The notes below the pieces were generated by a model. That model ran no database searches, was not told the DNA's origin, and saw only the letters and a list, made by a program, of their open reading frames with translations. Source: Candidatus Parcubacteria bacterium (GTDB lineage: Bacteria; Patescibacteriota; Patescibacteriia; Patescibacteriales; UBA12075). From it: a stretch of DNA of 6,792 bases. Positions 1 through 6,137 of the stretch are shown here, one piece after another (position 1 is the stretch's first letter; every line of letters starts with the position of its first letter). Location of the stretch: assembly GCA_023142215.1 (NCBI GenBank), contig JAGLJW010000082.1, forward strand, positions 1-6,792, written 5' to 3'. Position numbers and translations under genes: made by a program.

Positions 1-2049
1 AATGATATTGAAAAAGATACAGTTGATTTTGTGCCAAATTTTGATGGTTCGCAAAAAGAACCAAAAGTATTTCCAGCTAAACTTCCAAATTTACTTTTAA
101 ATGGAACAATGGGTATTGCTGTTGGTATGGCCACTAATATTCCTCCGCATAATTTACGTGAGCTTGGTGCAGCAATTAATCATTTAATTGATAATCCAGA
201 TGCAACAGTTGAAGATTTAATGGAATTTGTAAAAGGACCAGATTTTCCAACTGGTGGAGTTATTTATAATAAAAAAGATATTCAAAAAGCTTATTCAACT
301 GGGAGAGGTGGTGTTGTTCTTCGTGGTGTTGCTCAAATTGTAGAATCAAAAAATGAAAGATTTCAAATTGTAATTTCTGAAATTCCTTATTCTGTAAATA
401 AAGCAAATTTAGTAGAAAAAATTGCTTTTTTAGTTAAAAGTAAAAAAATTGTAGGCATAAAAGATTTGCGAGATGAATCAGATAAGGATGGTGTAAGAGT
501 TGTGATTGATTTGAAAAAAGATTCTTTTCCAAAAAAGATTTTAAATAGTTTATATAAACTAACTCAACTTCAAGAAACTTTTCATTTTAATATGTTGGCA
601 TTGATTGATGGAATTCAACCAAGGGTTTTAACTTTAAAAATGGCCTTGGAGGAGTATATTAAACATAGAGAAATTGTAGTAAGAAGAAGAACTGAATTTG
701 AACTTAATAAAGCAAAAGCTAGAGCTCATATTTTGGAAGGTTTAATGATTGCTCTAAGTAATATTGACGCAGTTATTAAGGTAATCAAAGGAAGTAAAGA
801 TAAAGTTATAGCAAAAGTCAATTTAATAAAAAAGTTTAAATTAACTGAAATACAAGCGATAGCAATATTGGAAATGAGATTGCAAAGTTTGGCTAATTTG
901 GAAAGATTAAAAATTGAAAATGAATTGAAAGAGCTTCTTAAATTGATAAAGAAATTAGAATCTATTTTATTATCAGCTAAAAAAATTCTTAGTATTGTGA
1001 GAGATGAGTTAAATGGAGTGATAGAAAAATTTGGTGATGAACGAAAAACAAAAGTAATAGCTCGTGGTGTTAAAGATTTTAGCATTGAAGATTTAGTGCC
1101 AAACGAAGATGCAGTAGTATTTATGACTCGTGATGGGTATATTAAAAGAATGGCGCCTGACACTTTTAAATCACAAGGACGAGGTGGTAAAGGTGTTGTT
1201 GGACTTACAACCAAAGAAGAAGATATGATAGAATTCATGTTTACTACCACAACCCACAGTGATCTTTTAATGTTTACTACTCGCGGTCGTGTTTTTCAAC
1301 TCAAAGCTTATGAAATTCCAGTGGCTAGTAGAACAGCCAAAGGACAAGCGATCGTGAATTTTTTACAATTAGGACAAGCTGAAAAAGTAACTTCAATTTT
1401 ACCGCTTGATAAAATTGCTAAGAGTGAATTCTTATTTTTTGCAACTGAACAAGGTTTAGTTAAAAAAGTAAAAATTGAAGCTTTTAATAATGTACGAAGA
1501 TCTGGCTTAGTTGCTATTAAAATTAAAGATGGTGATAGATTAATTTGGGCTAAACCAACAGCAGGAAAAGATCATATTCAATTGATAACAGCTGGTGGTC
1601 AAGCAATTAGATTCTCTGAAAAAGATGTTAGAGACATGGGTAGAACAGCAGCGGGAGTACATGGAATTAGACTTAAAAAAGATGATATTGTTGTTGGTAT
1701 GGGAGTGATTAAAGGAGATAAAGAGAAGCACAAAAATTTCCAAATATTATCTGTAATGGAATATGGATATGGAAAAAGAACGGCTTTAAATCTTTATAAG
1801 TTACAAGGCAGAGGAGGAACTGGTATTAAAACAGCAAAAGTAACAACTAAAACGGGAAAGTTAACAAATGCTTTTATTGTTAATCCAGAAAAAATGAAGG
1901 ATAAAGATATTATTATTATTTCTGAAAAAGGACAAGTAATTAGAATGAATTTTACTTCTGTTAATCAATCAGGAAGAGATACACAAGGTGTTAAATTAAT
2001 GAGATTTAAAACAGCAGGAGACAGCGTAGCCTGTGTAACTTGGGTATAA
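1..2049 (+). CDS. gyrA: DNA gyrase subunit A, 5'-truncated by the window edge
   Basis: GyrA is the breakage-reunion subunit of DNA gyrase, which with GyrB introduces negative supercoils using ATP. The frame is open from base 1 and encodes 682 residues to a TAA stop. The first visible residues match the DxEKxTVDFVPNFDG segment that follows the catalytic-Tyr domain in GyrA, so about 135-140 N-terminal residues, including the active-site Tyr and the quinolone-resistance region, lie upstream. Visible in order: the GIAVGMATNIPPHNL motif, the tower region with RDESDKDGVR, QLQETFHFNM, and the exit-gate coiled coil with QAIAILEMRL (about residue 286-294). The C-terminal beta-pinwheel begins near residue 363 with all six blade motifs. 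The GyrA box is QGRGGKG (bases 1174-1194) instead of the usual QRRGGKG, and blade 5 carries a similar QGRGGTG (1804-1824). The six blades and the box favour GyrA over ParC. There is no acidic C-terminal tail: the protein stops just after blade 6. A GTG at base 31 is internal, not a start. Confidence 0.97.
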   Translation, partial: NDIEKDTVDFVPNFDGSQKEPKVFPAKLPNLLLNGTMGIAVGMATNIPPHNLRELGAAINHLIDNPDATVEDLMEFVKGPDFPTGGVIYNKKDIQKAYSTGRGGVVLRGVAQIVESKNERFQIVISEIPYSVNKANLVEKIAFLVKSKKIVGIKDLRDESDKDGVRVVIDLKKDSFPKKILNSLYKLTQLQETFHFNMLALIDGIQPRVLTLKMALEEYIKHREIVVRRRTEFELNKAKARAHILEGLMIALSNIDAVIKVIKGSKDKVIAKVNLIKKFKLTEIQAIAILEMRLQSLANLERLKIENELKELLKLIKKLESILLSAKKILSIVRDELNGVIEKFGDERKTKVIARGVKDFSIEDLVPNEDAVVFMTRDGYIKRMAPDTFKSQGRGGKGVVGLTTKEEDMIEFMFTTTTHSDLLMFTTRGRVFQLKAYEIPVASRTAKGQAIVNFLQLGQAEKVTSILPLDKIAKSEFLFFATEQGLVKKVKIEAFNNVRRSGLVAIKIKDGDRLIWAKPTAGKDHIQLITAGGQAIRFSEKDVRDMGRTAAGVHGIRLKKDDIVVGMGVIKGDKEKHKNFQILSVMEYGYGKRTALNLYKLQGRGGTGIKTAKVTTKTGKLTNAFIVNPEKMKDKDIIIISEKGQVIRMNFTSVNQSGRDTQGVKLMRFKTAGDSVACVTWV

Positions 2050-2105
2050 TTATCAAGTGAGCATGGAGCTTAATTATGTAACTAACTATTTATTGATTAT
2101 TAAGG

Positions 2106-2201
2106 TGTCATCCTGAGCGATAGCCGAAGGATCCCGATAATTATACACATAGCATCAACAACAGGATTCTTCAACTCCACTGCGTTCCGTTCAGAATGAC
2201 A
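2106..2201. repeat. Imperfect inverted-repeat element of the TGTCATYCTGARCG family
   Basis: The left arm (2106-2134) and the reverse complement of the right arm (2164-2201) both read TGTCATYCTGARCG, then an unlike middle, then GAAGRATCC. The outer 14 bases match at 12 positions and the inner 9 at 8. The middle is 6 bases in the left arm and 15 in the right, so the arms are two different variants of one repeat. A 29-base spacer separates them. I recognise this as a dispersed intergenic repeat seen in many unrelated bacterial genomes; that is recollection, not a search. It could fold as a long hairpin in RNA, and a run of six T follows at 2214-2219, so it may also help end gyrA transcription. 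No ORF lies inside it. It could be a MITE-like or REP-like element. Confidence 0.8.
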
Positions 2202-2249
2202 ATGATTTTATGATTTTTTATAATTAGTAAGCAGTTGCCTAGCTGTGAA

Positions 2250-2277
2250 TTGACTATTATTTTTAGTTTGATATAAT
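2250..2277 (+). promoter_or_regulatory. Sigma-70-type promoter of the lipoprotein gene
   Basis: A TTGACT -35 box (2250-2255) and a perfect TATAAT -10 box (2272-2277) are separated by 16 bases. The predicted transcription start is near 2284, giving an untranslated leader of about 50 bases before the ATG at 2334. It is the best promoter match I can see in the window. It also separates the lipoprotein gene from gyrA as its own transcription unit. Confidence 0.65.
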
Positions 2278-2284
2278 TTCATTA

Positions 2285-2299
2285 TGCTTTTATAAAGCA
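2285..2299 (+). promoter_or_regulatory. Small palindrome at the predicted transcript 5' end
   Basis: TGCTTT and AAAGCA form a 6-base-pair inverted repeat around a TAT loop, immediately after the predicted transcription start of the lipoprotein gene. It could be a repressor operator or a small 5' hairpin stabilising the mRNA. In such A+T-rich DNA a 6-bp palindrome can arise by chance, so its function is only a suggestion. Confidence 0.3.
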
Positions 2300-2333
2300 G
2301 TGGATAATTAATTAAATAAGTAAAAAATATTTT

Positions 2334-3311
2334 ATGAAAAAGATGATTTTAATGATGTTTGCATGTGTTATTGTTTTAACAGGATGCGGAGCAGACAAAG
2401 GTATTAGTATTATTTCAGCAGAAGAAGCTAAAGCAACTGTTGATGATTTTATTAATAATACGCTTTTACCACAAGGTCAAAAAGCTATTATTGAGGAAAT
2501 TACAGAAGAGTTTGGGCTTTATAAACTTGTTGTAAAAATTGACGGTCAAGAAGAAGCTATAACTTCATATTTAACCAAAGATGGAAAAAAGTTTTTTCCA
2601 GCTGTGCCAATGGATATAGAAGAAACAAAAAGAGCTAGCGAAGCTGATCTTGCAAAATCTGGTGAAACACCTCCGCTTGCAGTTGCTCCAAAATCTGATA
2701 AGCCAAAAGTTGAGCTTTTTGTAATGAGTCATTGTCCTTTTGGAACTCAAGCAGAAAAAGGAATTTTACCAGTAGTTGAAGCCTTGGGAGATAAAATTGA
2801 TTTTGAATTTAAATTCTGTGATTATGTTATGCACGGTAAAAAAGAAATTGATGAACAATTGAATCAAGTGTGTATTCAAAAAGAGTATCCAGAAGAAATT
2901 AATAGTTATTTAACTTGCTTTTTAGAGAATGAAACTTATAGTTCAAAATGCATGAAAGATAATGGTATCAGTGAAAGCAAAATTAGTTCTTGTGTGGCTA
3001 AGACAGATAAAGAATTTAAAATAACTGAAATGTATGATGATAAATCTACTTGGGCATCCGGTAGGTTTCCAAAATTTGAAGTTAATGGATCAGAAGCAAG
3101 AGAATATGGCGTGGGAGGATCTCCGTCGCTTGTAATTAATGGTGTAAAAATTAATTCGGGACGAGCACCATCAATTTATTTAAAGACAATTTGTGATACT
3201 TTTAACGATGTTCCAGAAGAATGTTCAGTAGAACTTTCAAGTGCAAATCCATCAGCGGGGTTTGGATTTGGCGAGGGCGGTGCGGCAAGTGATGCTAGTT
3301 GTGGGAGTTAG
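2334..3311 (+). CDS. Cys-rich lipoprotein with GILT/DsbC-like thioredoxin-fold domain
   Basis: This is probably a membrane-anchored extracytoplasmic thiol-disulfide protein of 325 residues. A type II signal peptide is clear: Lys at residues 2-3, a hydrophobic stretch, and lipobox LTGC with lipidated Cys18. Residues about 26-95 form a small alpha/beta domain (EEAKATVDDFINNTLLPQG, then SYLTKDGKKFF) resembling the N-terminal domains of DsbC/DsbG-like proteins. A linker rich in Ala, Pro and Ser follows. The thioredoxin-like domain runs from about 125 to 290, with VELFVMSHCPFGTQ (Cys134) and a cis-Pro loop GGSP (Pro264). The active site is CPFG, not CxxC, so the usual resolving Cys is absent. FC-x4-HG-x2-E at 161-171 and the spaced Cys residues after it recall the GILT family. 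Nine Cys remain in the mature chain besides Cys18. The C-terminus is a Gly/Ala-rich tail ending SCGS. No Shine-Dalgarno is seen. It has its own promoter and terminator. The fold is fairly secure; the redox role is inferred. Confidence 0.88.
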   Translation: MKKMILMMFACVIVLTGCGADKGISIISAEEAKATVDDFINNTLLPQGQKAIIEEITEEFGLYKLVVKIDGQEEAITSYLTKDGKKFFPAVPMDIEETKRASEADLAKSGETPPLAVAPKSDKPKVELFVMSHCPFGTQAEKGILPVVEALGDKIDFEFKFCDYVMHGKKEIDEQLNQVCIQKEYPEEINSYLTCFLENETYSSKCMKDNGISESKISSCVAKTDKEFKITEMYDDKSTWASGRFPKFEVNGSEAREYGVGGSPSLVINGVKINSGRAPSIYLKTICDTFNDVPEECSVELSSANPSAGFGFGEGGAASDASCGS

Positions 3312-3332
3312 TTGATTAAAAAATTGATTTAG

Positions 3333-3362
3333 AAAAAGTTCACCAGAAATGGTGAACTTTTT
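3333..3362 (+). terminator. Intrinsic terminator of the lipoprotein gene
   Basis: A perfect 12-base-pair stem (AAAAAGTTCACC with GGTGAACTTTTT) encloses the loop AGAAAT and ends in a five-T run. It starts 21 bases after the lipoprotein stop codon. The A-tract on the 5' side makes it symmetrical, so it could also work on the opposite strand, though no minus-strand gene is seen nearby. It isolates the lipoprotein gene from the ABC transporter genes, which then need their own promoter in the following 40 bases. Confidence 0.92.
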
Positions 3363-3384
3363 ATTATGAAATTTAGTATTTTTG

Positions 3385-3393
3385 TGTTATTAT
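3385..3393 (+). promoter_or_regulatory. Candidate extended -10 promoter for the ABC operon
   Basis: Only 40 bases lie between the terminator and the ATG at 3403. They contain TGTTATTAT, an extended -10 element (TG, one base, TATTAT at 3388-3393), without a recognisable -35 box. Transcription would start near 3400, giving a leader of almost no length. A second hexamer, TATAAT at 3397-3402, abuts the ATG and would start transcription inside the gene, so it is less likely. The region is so A+T-rich that chance matches are expected. Confidence 0.38.
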
Positions 3394-3402
3394 ATTTATA
3401 AT

Positions 3403-4905
3403 ATGCAAGAAGCAATAATTACAGCGAATAATTTAAATTTTACATATAACAAAGGTAAAACTAATGAATATCATGCTTTAGTTGATGTTAGTTTTAAAAT
3501 TTATCCAAATGAATATATTATAGTTTTTGGCCCGTCTGGTTGTGGGAAGTCAACCTTGTTAAATGTTATAGCTGGTCTTGAGAAGCCTGATACAGGTGAT
3601 GTTTTTGTGCATGGTAGGAATATGATGAAAATGAAAAATAAGGAGTTTTCTATTTTTCATAAAAAAGAAGTTGGGATGATTTTCCAACAATATAATTTAA
3701 TTTCTAGTTTAAGCGTTCTTGATAATGTTATTTTGCCACAAATTTTTATTAATAGCTCTAAAAGAAAGAGGGATAAATTAGGAATGGAATTATTGGATAA
3801 ATTTGGAATAGCTGAGCATGCTAAAAAAATTCCAACAGAACTTTCTGGTGGAGAACAACAAAGAATTGGAATTGTACGGTCAATAGTGAATAATCCGATT
3901 TTAGTTTTAGCAGACGAACCAGTTGGTAATTTAGATTCTAAGTCGGCAGATAATGTTCTTAAGATTTTAGAAAAATTAAACAAAGAAGAAAAAAAGACAG
4001 TTATAATGGTAACGCATAATATAGAATATACGCAGTATGGTGATAGAATTATTTACATGAAGGACGGTATTATTACTAAAGAAGTTATTAATGAGAAAGA
4101 TAAACATAAATCAAAGAATGATTATAAAAAGGTAAAGACAAGAACACCAACCGCCGTTATGAACGAAATGATGCGAAATTATCGAAATTTAACGGCTGAA
4201 CAAATCAACATTTTAATTATGCCATACAAGGCAAAAGTATTTGCACATAATTTTATTACAAACAGGAGCATGGAAGAAGTTAGTGTTTTTGAAGATGCGA
4301 TTAGACGTAGAATGTTAGGAGCGATTAGTAGCAAAGAGCTTTATAATATTTTACATACTCCGTCAAGAGAGGGTGGAGTTGGTTTTAATAAACGAGCTGT
4401 AGAAAAGGTGGTTGAACATTTTGATAAAGTTGTGGAATTGGCATATTTTATAAACCAAAGATATCATCAGGCAAAAAATAATCAAAATAATCATGATATA
4501 GTTTCCTATGAAGAAAAAGCACAAAAAACAAAAGAATATTTGCTTGATGTTTGTTATCATGATTATTATGAAAATCTAAATGAAATTCAGATGAGTCGTT
4601 TGCATGAGGCGATTAAAGATAGAATAAAAGGAGAGATTCAGAAATCAGAATTTTTCAATTATTTAGATATGTCATATAATGATAGTGGTATAGGTTTAAA
4701 TTCTAAAACCGCAAAAGCTATATCAGAAGAGATTGAATTAGTGTTAGTTCTTGGTTATGGTATTACTTCTAATAAGAGAAGTAATTTCAGAGTGAAACAA
4801 AATGAAAATACTAAAATCAAAATTAGAAATGATGTTCAGTTAATGAAGAGCAAGATTTCGCAAAATATTAATAATATAGATTCGCCGGCTGGCGAAAAGA
4901 TTTAA
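3403..4905 (+). CDS. MacB/LolD-type ABC transporter ATPase with duplicated C-terminal domain
   Basis: This is the cytoplasmic ATPase of a MacB/LolCDE-like ABC system, 500 residues from ATG 3403. Residues 1-230 are a complete nucleotide-binding domain: A-loop Tyr15, Walker A GPSGCGKST (43-51), Q-loop FQQYNL (94-99), signature LSGGEQQR (147-154), Walker B ILVLADEP with catalytic Glu172, D-loop GNLD (175-178) and H-loop His205. All catalytic residues are present. Family members usually end at about 220-250 residues, so residues 240-500 are an extra domain. It is hydrophilic and probably helical, with two gap-free repeats at 298-350 and 402-454 and a Lys/Asn-rich tail. I do not recognise its function. 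A TTG at 3382 in frame is a possible earlier start. I prefer the ATG because homology begins there (QEAIITANNLNFTY) and the seven residues before it look like read-through of promoter DNA. No Shine-Dalgarno is seen. The partner permease follows 31 bases downstream. Confidence 0.93.
   Translation: MQEAIITANNLNFTYNKGKTNEYHALVDVSFKIYPNEYIIVFGPSGCGKSTLLNVIAGLEKPDTGDVFVHGRNMMKMKNKEFSIFHKKEVGMIFQQYNLISSLSVLDNVILPQIFINSSKRKRDKLGMELLDKFGIAEHAKKIPTELSGGEQQRIGIVRSIVNNPILVLADEPVGNLDSKSADNVLKILEKLNKEEKKTVIMVTHNIEYTQYGDRIIYMKDGIITKEVINEKDKHKSKNDYKKVKTRTPTAVMNEMMRNYRNLTAEQINILIMPYKAKVFAHNFITNRSMEEVSVFEDAIRRRMLGAISSKELYNILHTPSREGGVGFNKRAVEKVVEHFDKVVELAYFINQRYHQAKNNQNNHDIVSYEEKAQKTKEYLLDVCYHDYYENLNEIQMSRLHEAIKDRIKGEIQKSEFFNYLDMSYNDSGIGLNSKTAKAISEEIELVLVLGYGITSNKRSNFRVKQNENTKIKIRNDVQLMKSKISQNINNIDSPAGEKI
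4294..4764 (+). other. Internal duplication inside the ATPase C-terminal extension
   Basis: Copy A (residues 298-350, bases 4294-4452) and copy B (residues 402-454, bases 4606-4764) align over 53 positions without a gap, with 16 identities by hand count. Shared positions include AI at the start, R and G at positions 6 and 9, I, E, N and L at 11, 15, 18 and 20, then GxG(F/L)N, and V, L, Y and I near the end. The pattern suggests three helices with a Gly-rich turn before the last. The copies are separated by 51 residues rich in Asn, Gln, Lys and Glu. The DNA of the two copies is well diverged, so the duplication is old. Confidence 0.75.
4881..4896 (+). repeat. GC-rich hairpin near the 3' end of the ATPase gene
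   Basis: TTCGCC and GGCGAA form a 6-base-pair stem with a GGCT loop, in the last codons of the ATPase (encoding SPAGEK). It is strikingly GC-rich against the surrounding A+T-rich DNA. No T-run follows, so it is not an intrinsic terminator. It might influence mRNA processing or the relative expression of ATPase and permease. Confidence 0.4.
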
Positions 4906-4924
4906 GAATTAAGATTTAAGAATA
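4897..4924. repeat. 14-base tandem duplication across the ATPase stop codon
   Basis: AAGATTTAAGAATT at 4897-4910 is followed directly by AAGATTTAAGAATA at 4911-4924, identical at 13 of 14 positions. The first copy contains the TAA stop of the ATPase (4903-4905). The second lies in the short gap before the permease. The close match suggests a recent slippage duplication, which lengthened the ATPase-permease spacing from about 17 to 31 bases. Confidence 0.75.
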
Positions 4925-4936
4925 TCTTTTGACAAT

Positions 4937-6136
4937 ATGTTAGTAACAGATATTGTAAGATTATCAATGAGAATGTTTAGAACGAATCGTTCTAGAACTA
5001 TTTTGACTATTCTTGGTATTGGTGTTGGTATTGGAGCAATTTTATTTTTGGTTTCTTTAGGGTATGGCTTGGAAAGATTGATTTTTAATAAAATTACAAA
5101 TTCTGACGCTTTGCTTAGTTTAGATGTTACCACGGGTGATATTGAAGAATTAAAATTAACTAATGAATCTGTTGAAGTTATTAATAATATTCAAGGTGTA
5201 GATAAAGTGAGTCCATTGGTTTCGGCTCAGGCTCAAATAAGTATAGATGATATTTCTTCAGAGTTGCTTGTTAACTTTGTTGATTGTGAGTATTTTCGTT
5301 TAGATGGCACAATTTTAGCAAGTGGTGAATTTTATAGTGATGATAGAGATGGAAATGGAGTTATTATTTCATCAACGGCATTGAAACTTTTTAATGTGAG
5401 CGAAGAAGATGCTTTTTTAAAAAATCTTGATTTTACTATTTTTACTCAGGGAGATGATAGCTCTGGGATTGCTAGAGAGTTTATAAAACTTAATCAGAAA
5501 TTTAAAGTTATTGGAATTATTGAAGAGGAAAGTTCTAGTTACGTTTTTATGCCTTTTTATTTGTCGTCTAATTTAAAAAATACTAATTTTAGTAAATTGA
5601 AAGTTAGGGTTGATAAAGAAGAAAATCTTGATATTGTTAGAAATAATATTATGGAAAAAGGTTTTATGGTTAGTGCTTTATCTGATATTATAGAACAGGC
5701 TAAACAAGTTTTTAATGTTTTAAAGATTGTATTAGCATCATTTGGAATTGTTGCCTTAGTTGTATCAGCTATTGGCATGTTTAATACCATGACAATAGCC
5801 CTTCTTGAAAGAACTCAGGAAATTGGTATAATGAAAGCACTTGGTGCAACGAGTGTTGATATTTGGAGCATGTTTTTGTCCGAATCTGTTGTTATCGGGT
5901 TTTTAGGTGGAATGAGTGGAATTATGATTGGAGTATTTGGAGGGGAAGTTTTTAATTATGGTGTTAATATACTTGCAAGTGCTATGGGTGGAGAAAAAAT
6001 AGATTTATTTTTTACCCCATATTGGTTTACAATGTTAATAATTTTTTTCTCAACTTTTGTTGGATTGCTTACTGGATTTTACCCAGCTAAAAGAGCAGCT
6101 AGTATTAATCCACTTGAAGCTTTGAGATATAAGTAA
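4937..6136 (+). CDS. MacB/FtsX-family ABC transporter permease
   Basis: This is the membrane subunit partnering the upstream ATPase, 399 residues. The topology is that of MacB: a short cytoplasmic N-terminus (LSMRMFRTNRSRT), TM1 at about 21-43, a large extracytoplasmic MacB-type core domain at about 45-258, then three C-terminal TM segments (about 261-288, 310-340 and 361-382). Between TM2 and TM3 lies the coupling segment ERTQEIGIMKALGAT (291-305), and the end is the family-typical YPAKRAASINPLEALR. Such permeases act as homodimers and transmit ATP-driven movement to the outer domain instead of passing substrate through the membrane core. Substrates in the family include antibiotics, peptides, siderophores and lipoproteins; nothing here identifies which. 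No MacA adaptor gene and no second permease are in the window. The start ATG lies 31 bases after the ATPase stop and has no Shine-Dalgarno, so translation may be coupled. The length is typical of the family. Confidence 0.95.
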   Translation: MLVTDIVRLSMRMFRTNRSRTILTILGIGVGIGAILFLVSLGYGLERLIFNKITNSDALLSLDVTTGDIEELKLTNESVEVINNIQGVDKVSPLVSAQAQISIDDISSELLVNFVDCEYFRLDGTILASGEFYSDDRDGNGVIISSTALKLFNVSEEDAFLKNLDFTIFTQGDDSSGIAREFIKLNQKFKVIGIIEEESSSYVFMPFYLSSNLKNTNFSKLKVRVDKEENLDIVRNNIMEKGFMVSALSDIIEQAKQVFNVLKIVLASFGIVALVVSAIGMFNTMTIALLERTQEIGIMKALGATSVDIWSMFLSESVVIGFLGGMSGIMIGVFGGEVFNYGVNILASAMGGEKIDLFFTPYWFTMLIIFFSTFVGLLTGFYPAKRAASINPLEALRYK

Positions 6137-6137
6137 T

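Noticed and set aside
726..1250. 174-codon open frame on the minus strand inside gyrA
   Set aside because: It lies wholly antisense to well-conserved gyrA coding sequence and its translation has no recognisable domain. It is explained by the base composition of the gene.
2106..2219. Inverted repeat plus T-run as the gyrA terminator
   Set aside because: The stem is long and mismatched with a 29-base loop and unequal arms, and the T-run is 12 bases beyond it. It may end transcription, but it does not look like a standard intrinsic terminator, so it is listed as a repeat.
3382..3402. TTG start adding seven residues to the ATPase
   Set aside because: The added residues are encoded by promoter-like A+T-rich DNA, and similarity to ABC ATPases begins right after ATG 3403.
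3657..3983. 108-codon open frame on the minus strand inside the ATPase gene
   Set aside because: It is the antisense of the conserved Q-loop to Walker B region and matches nothing itself.
4929..4956. TTGACA at 4929-4934 with TATTGT at 4951-4956 as an internal promoter
   Set aside because: Transcription would start inside the permease gene, downstream of its start codon, and the -10 box is poor.
4937..6136. Naming the permease macB or lolC/lolE
   Set aside because: The fold family is clear, but MacA, a TolC partner, or a second Lol permease is not visible, so a specific symbol would overstate the evidence.
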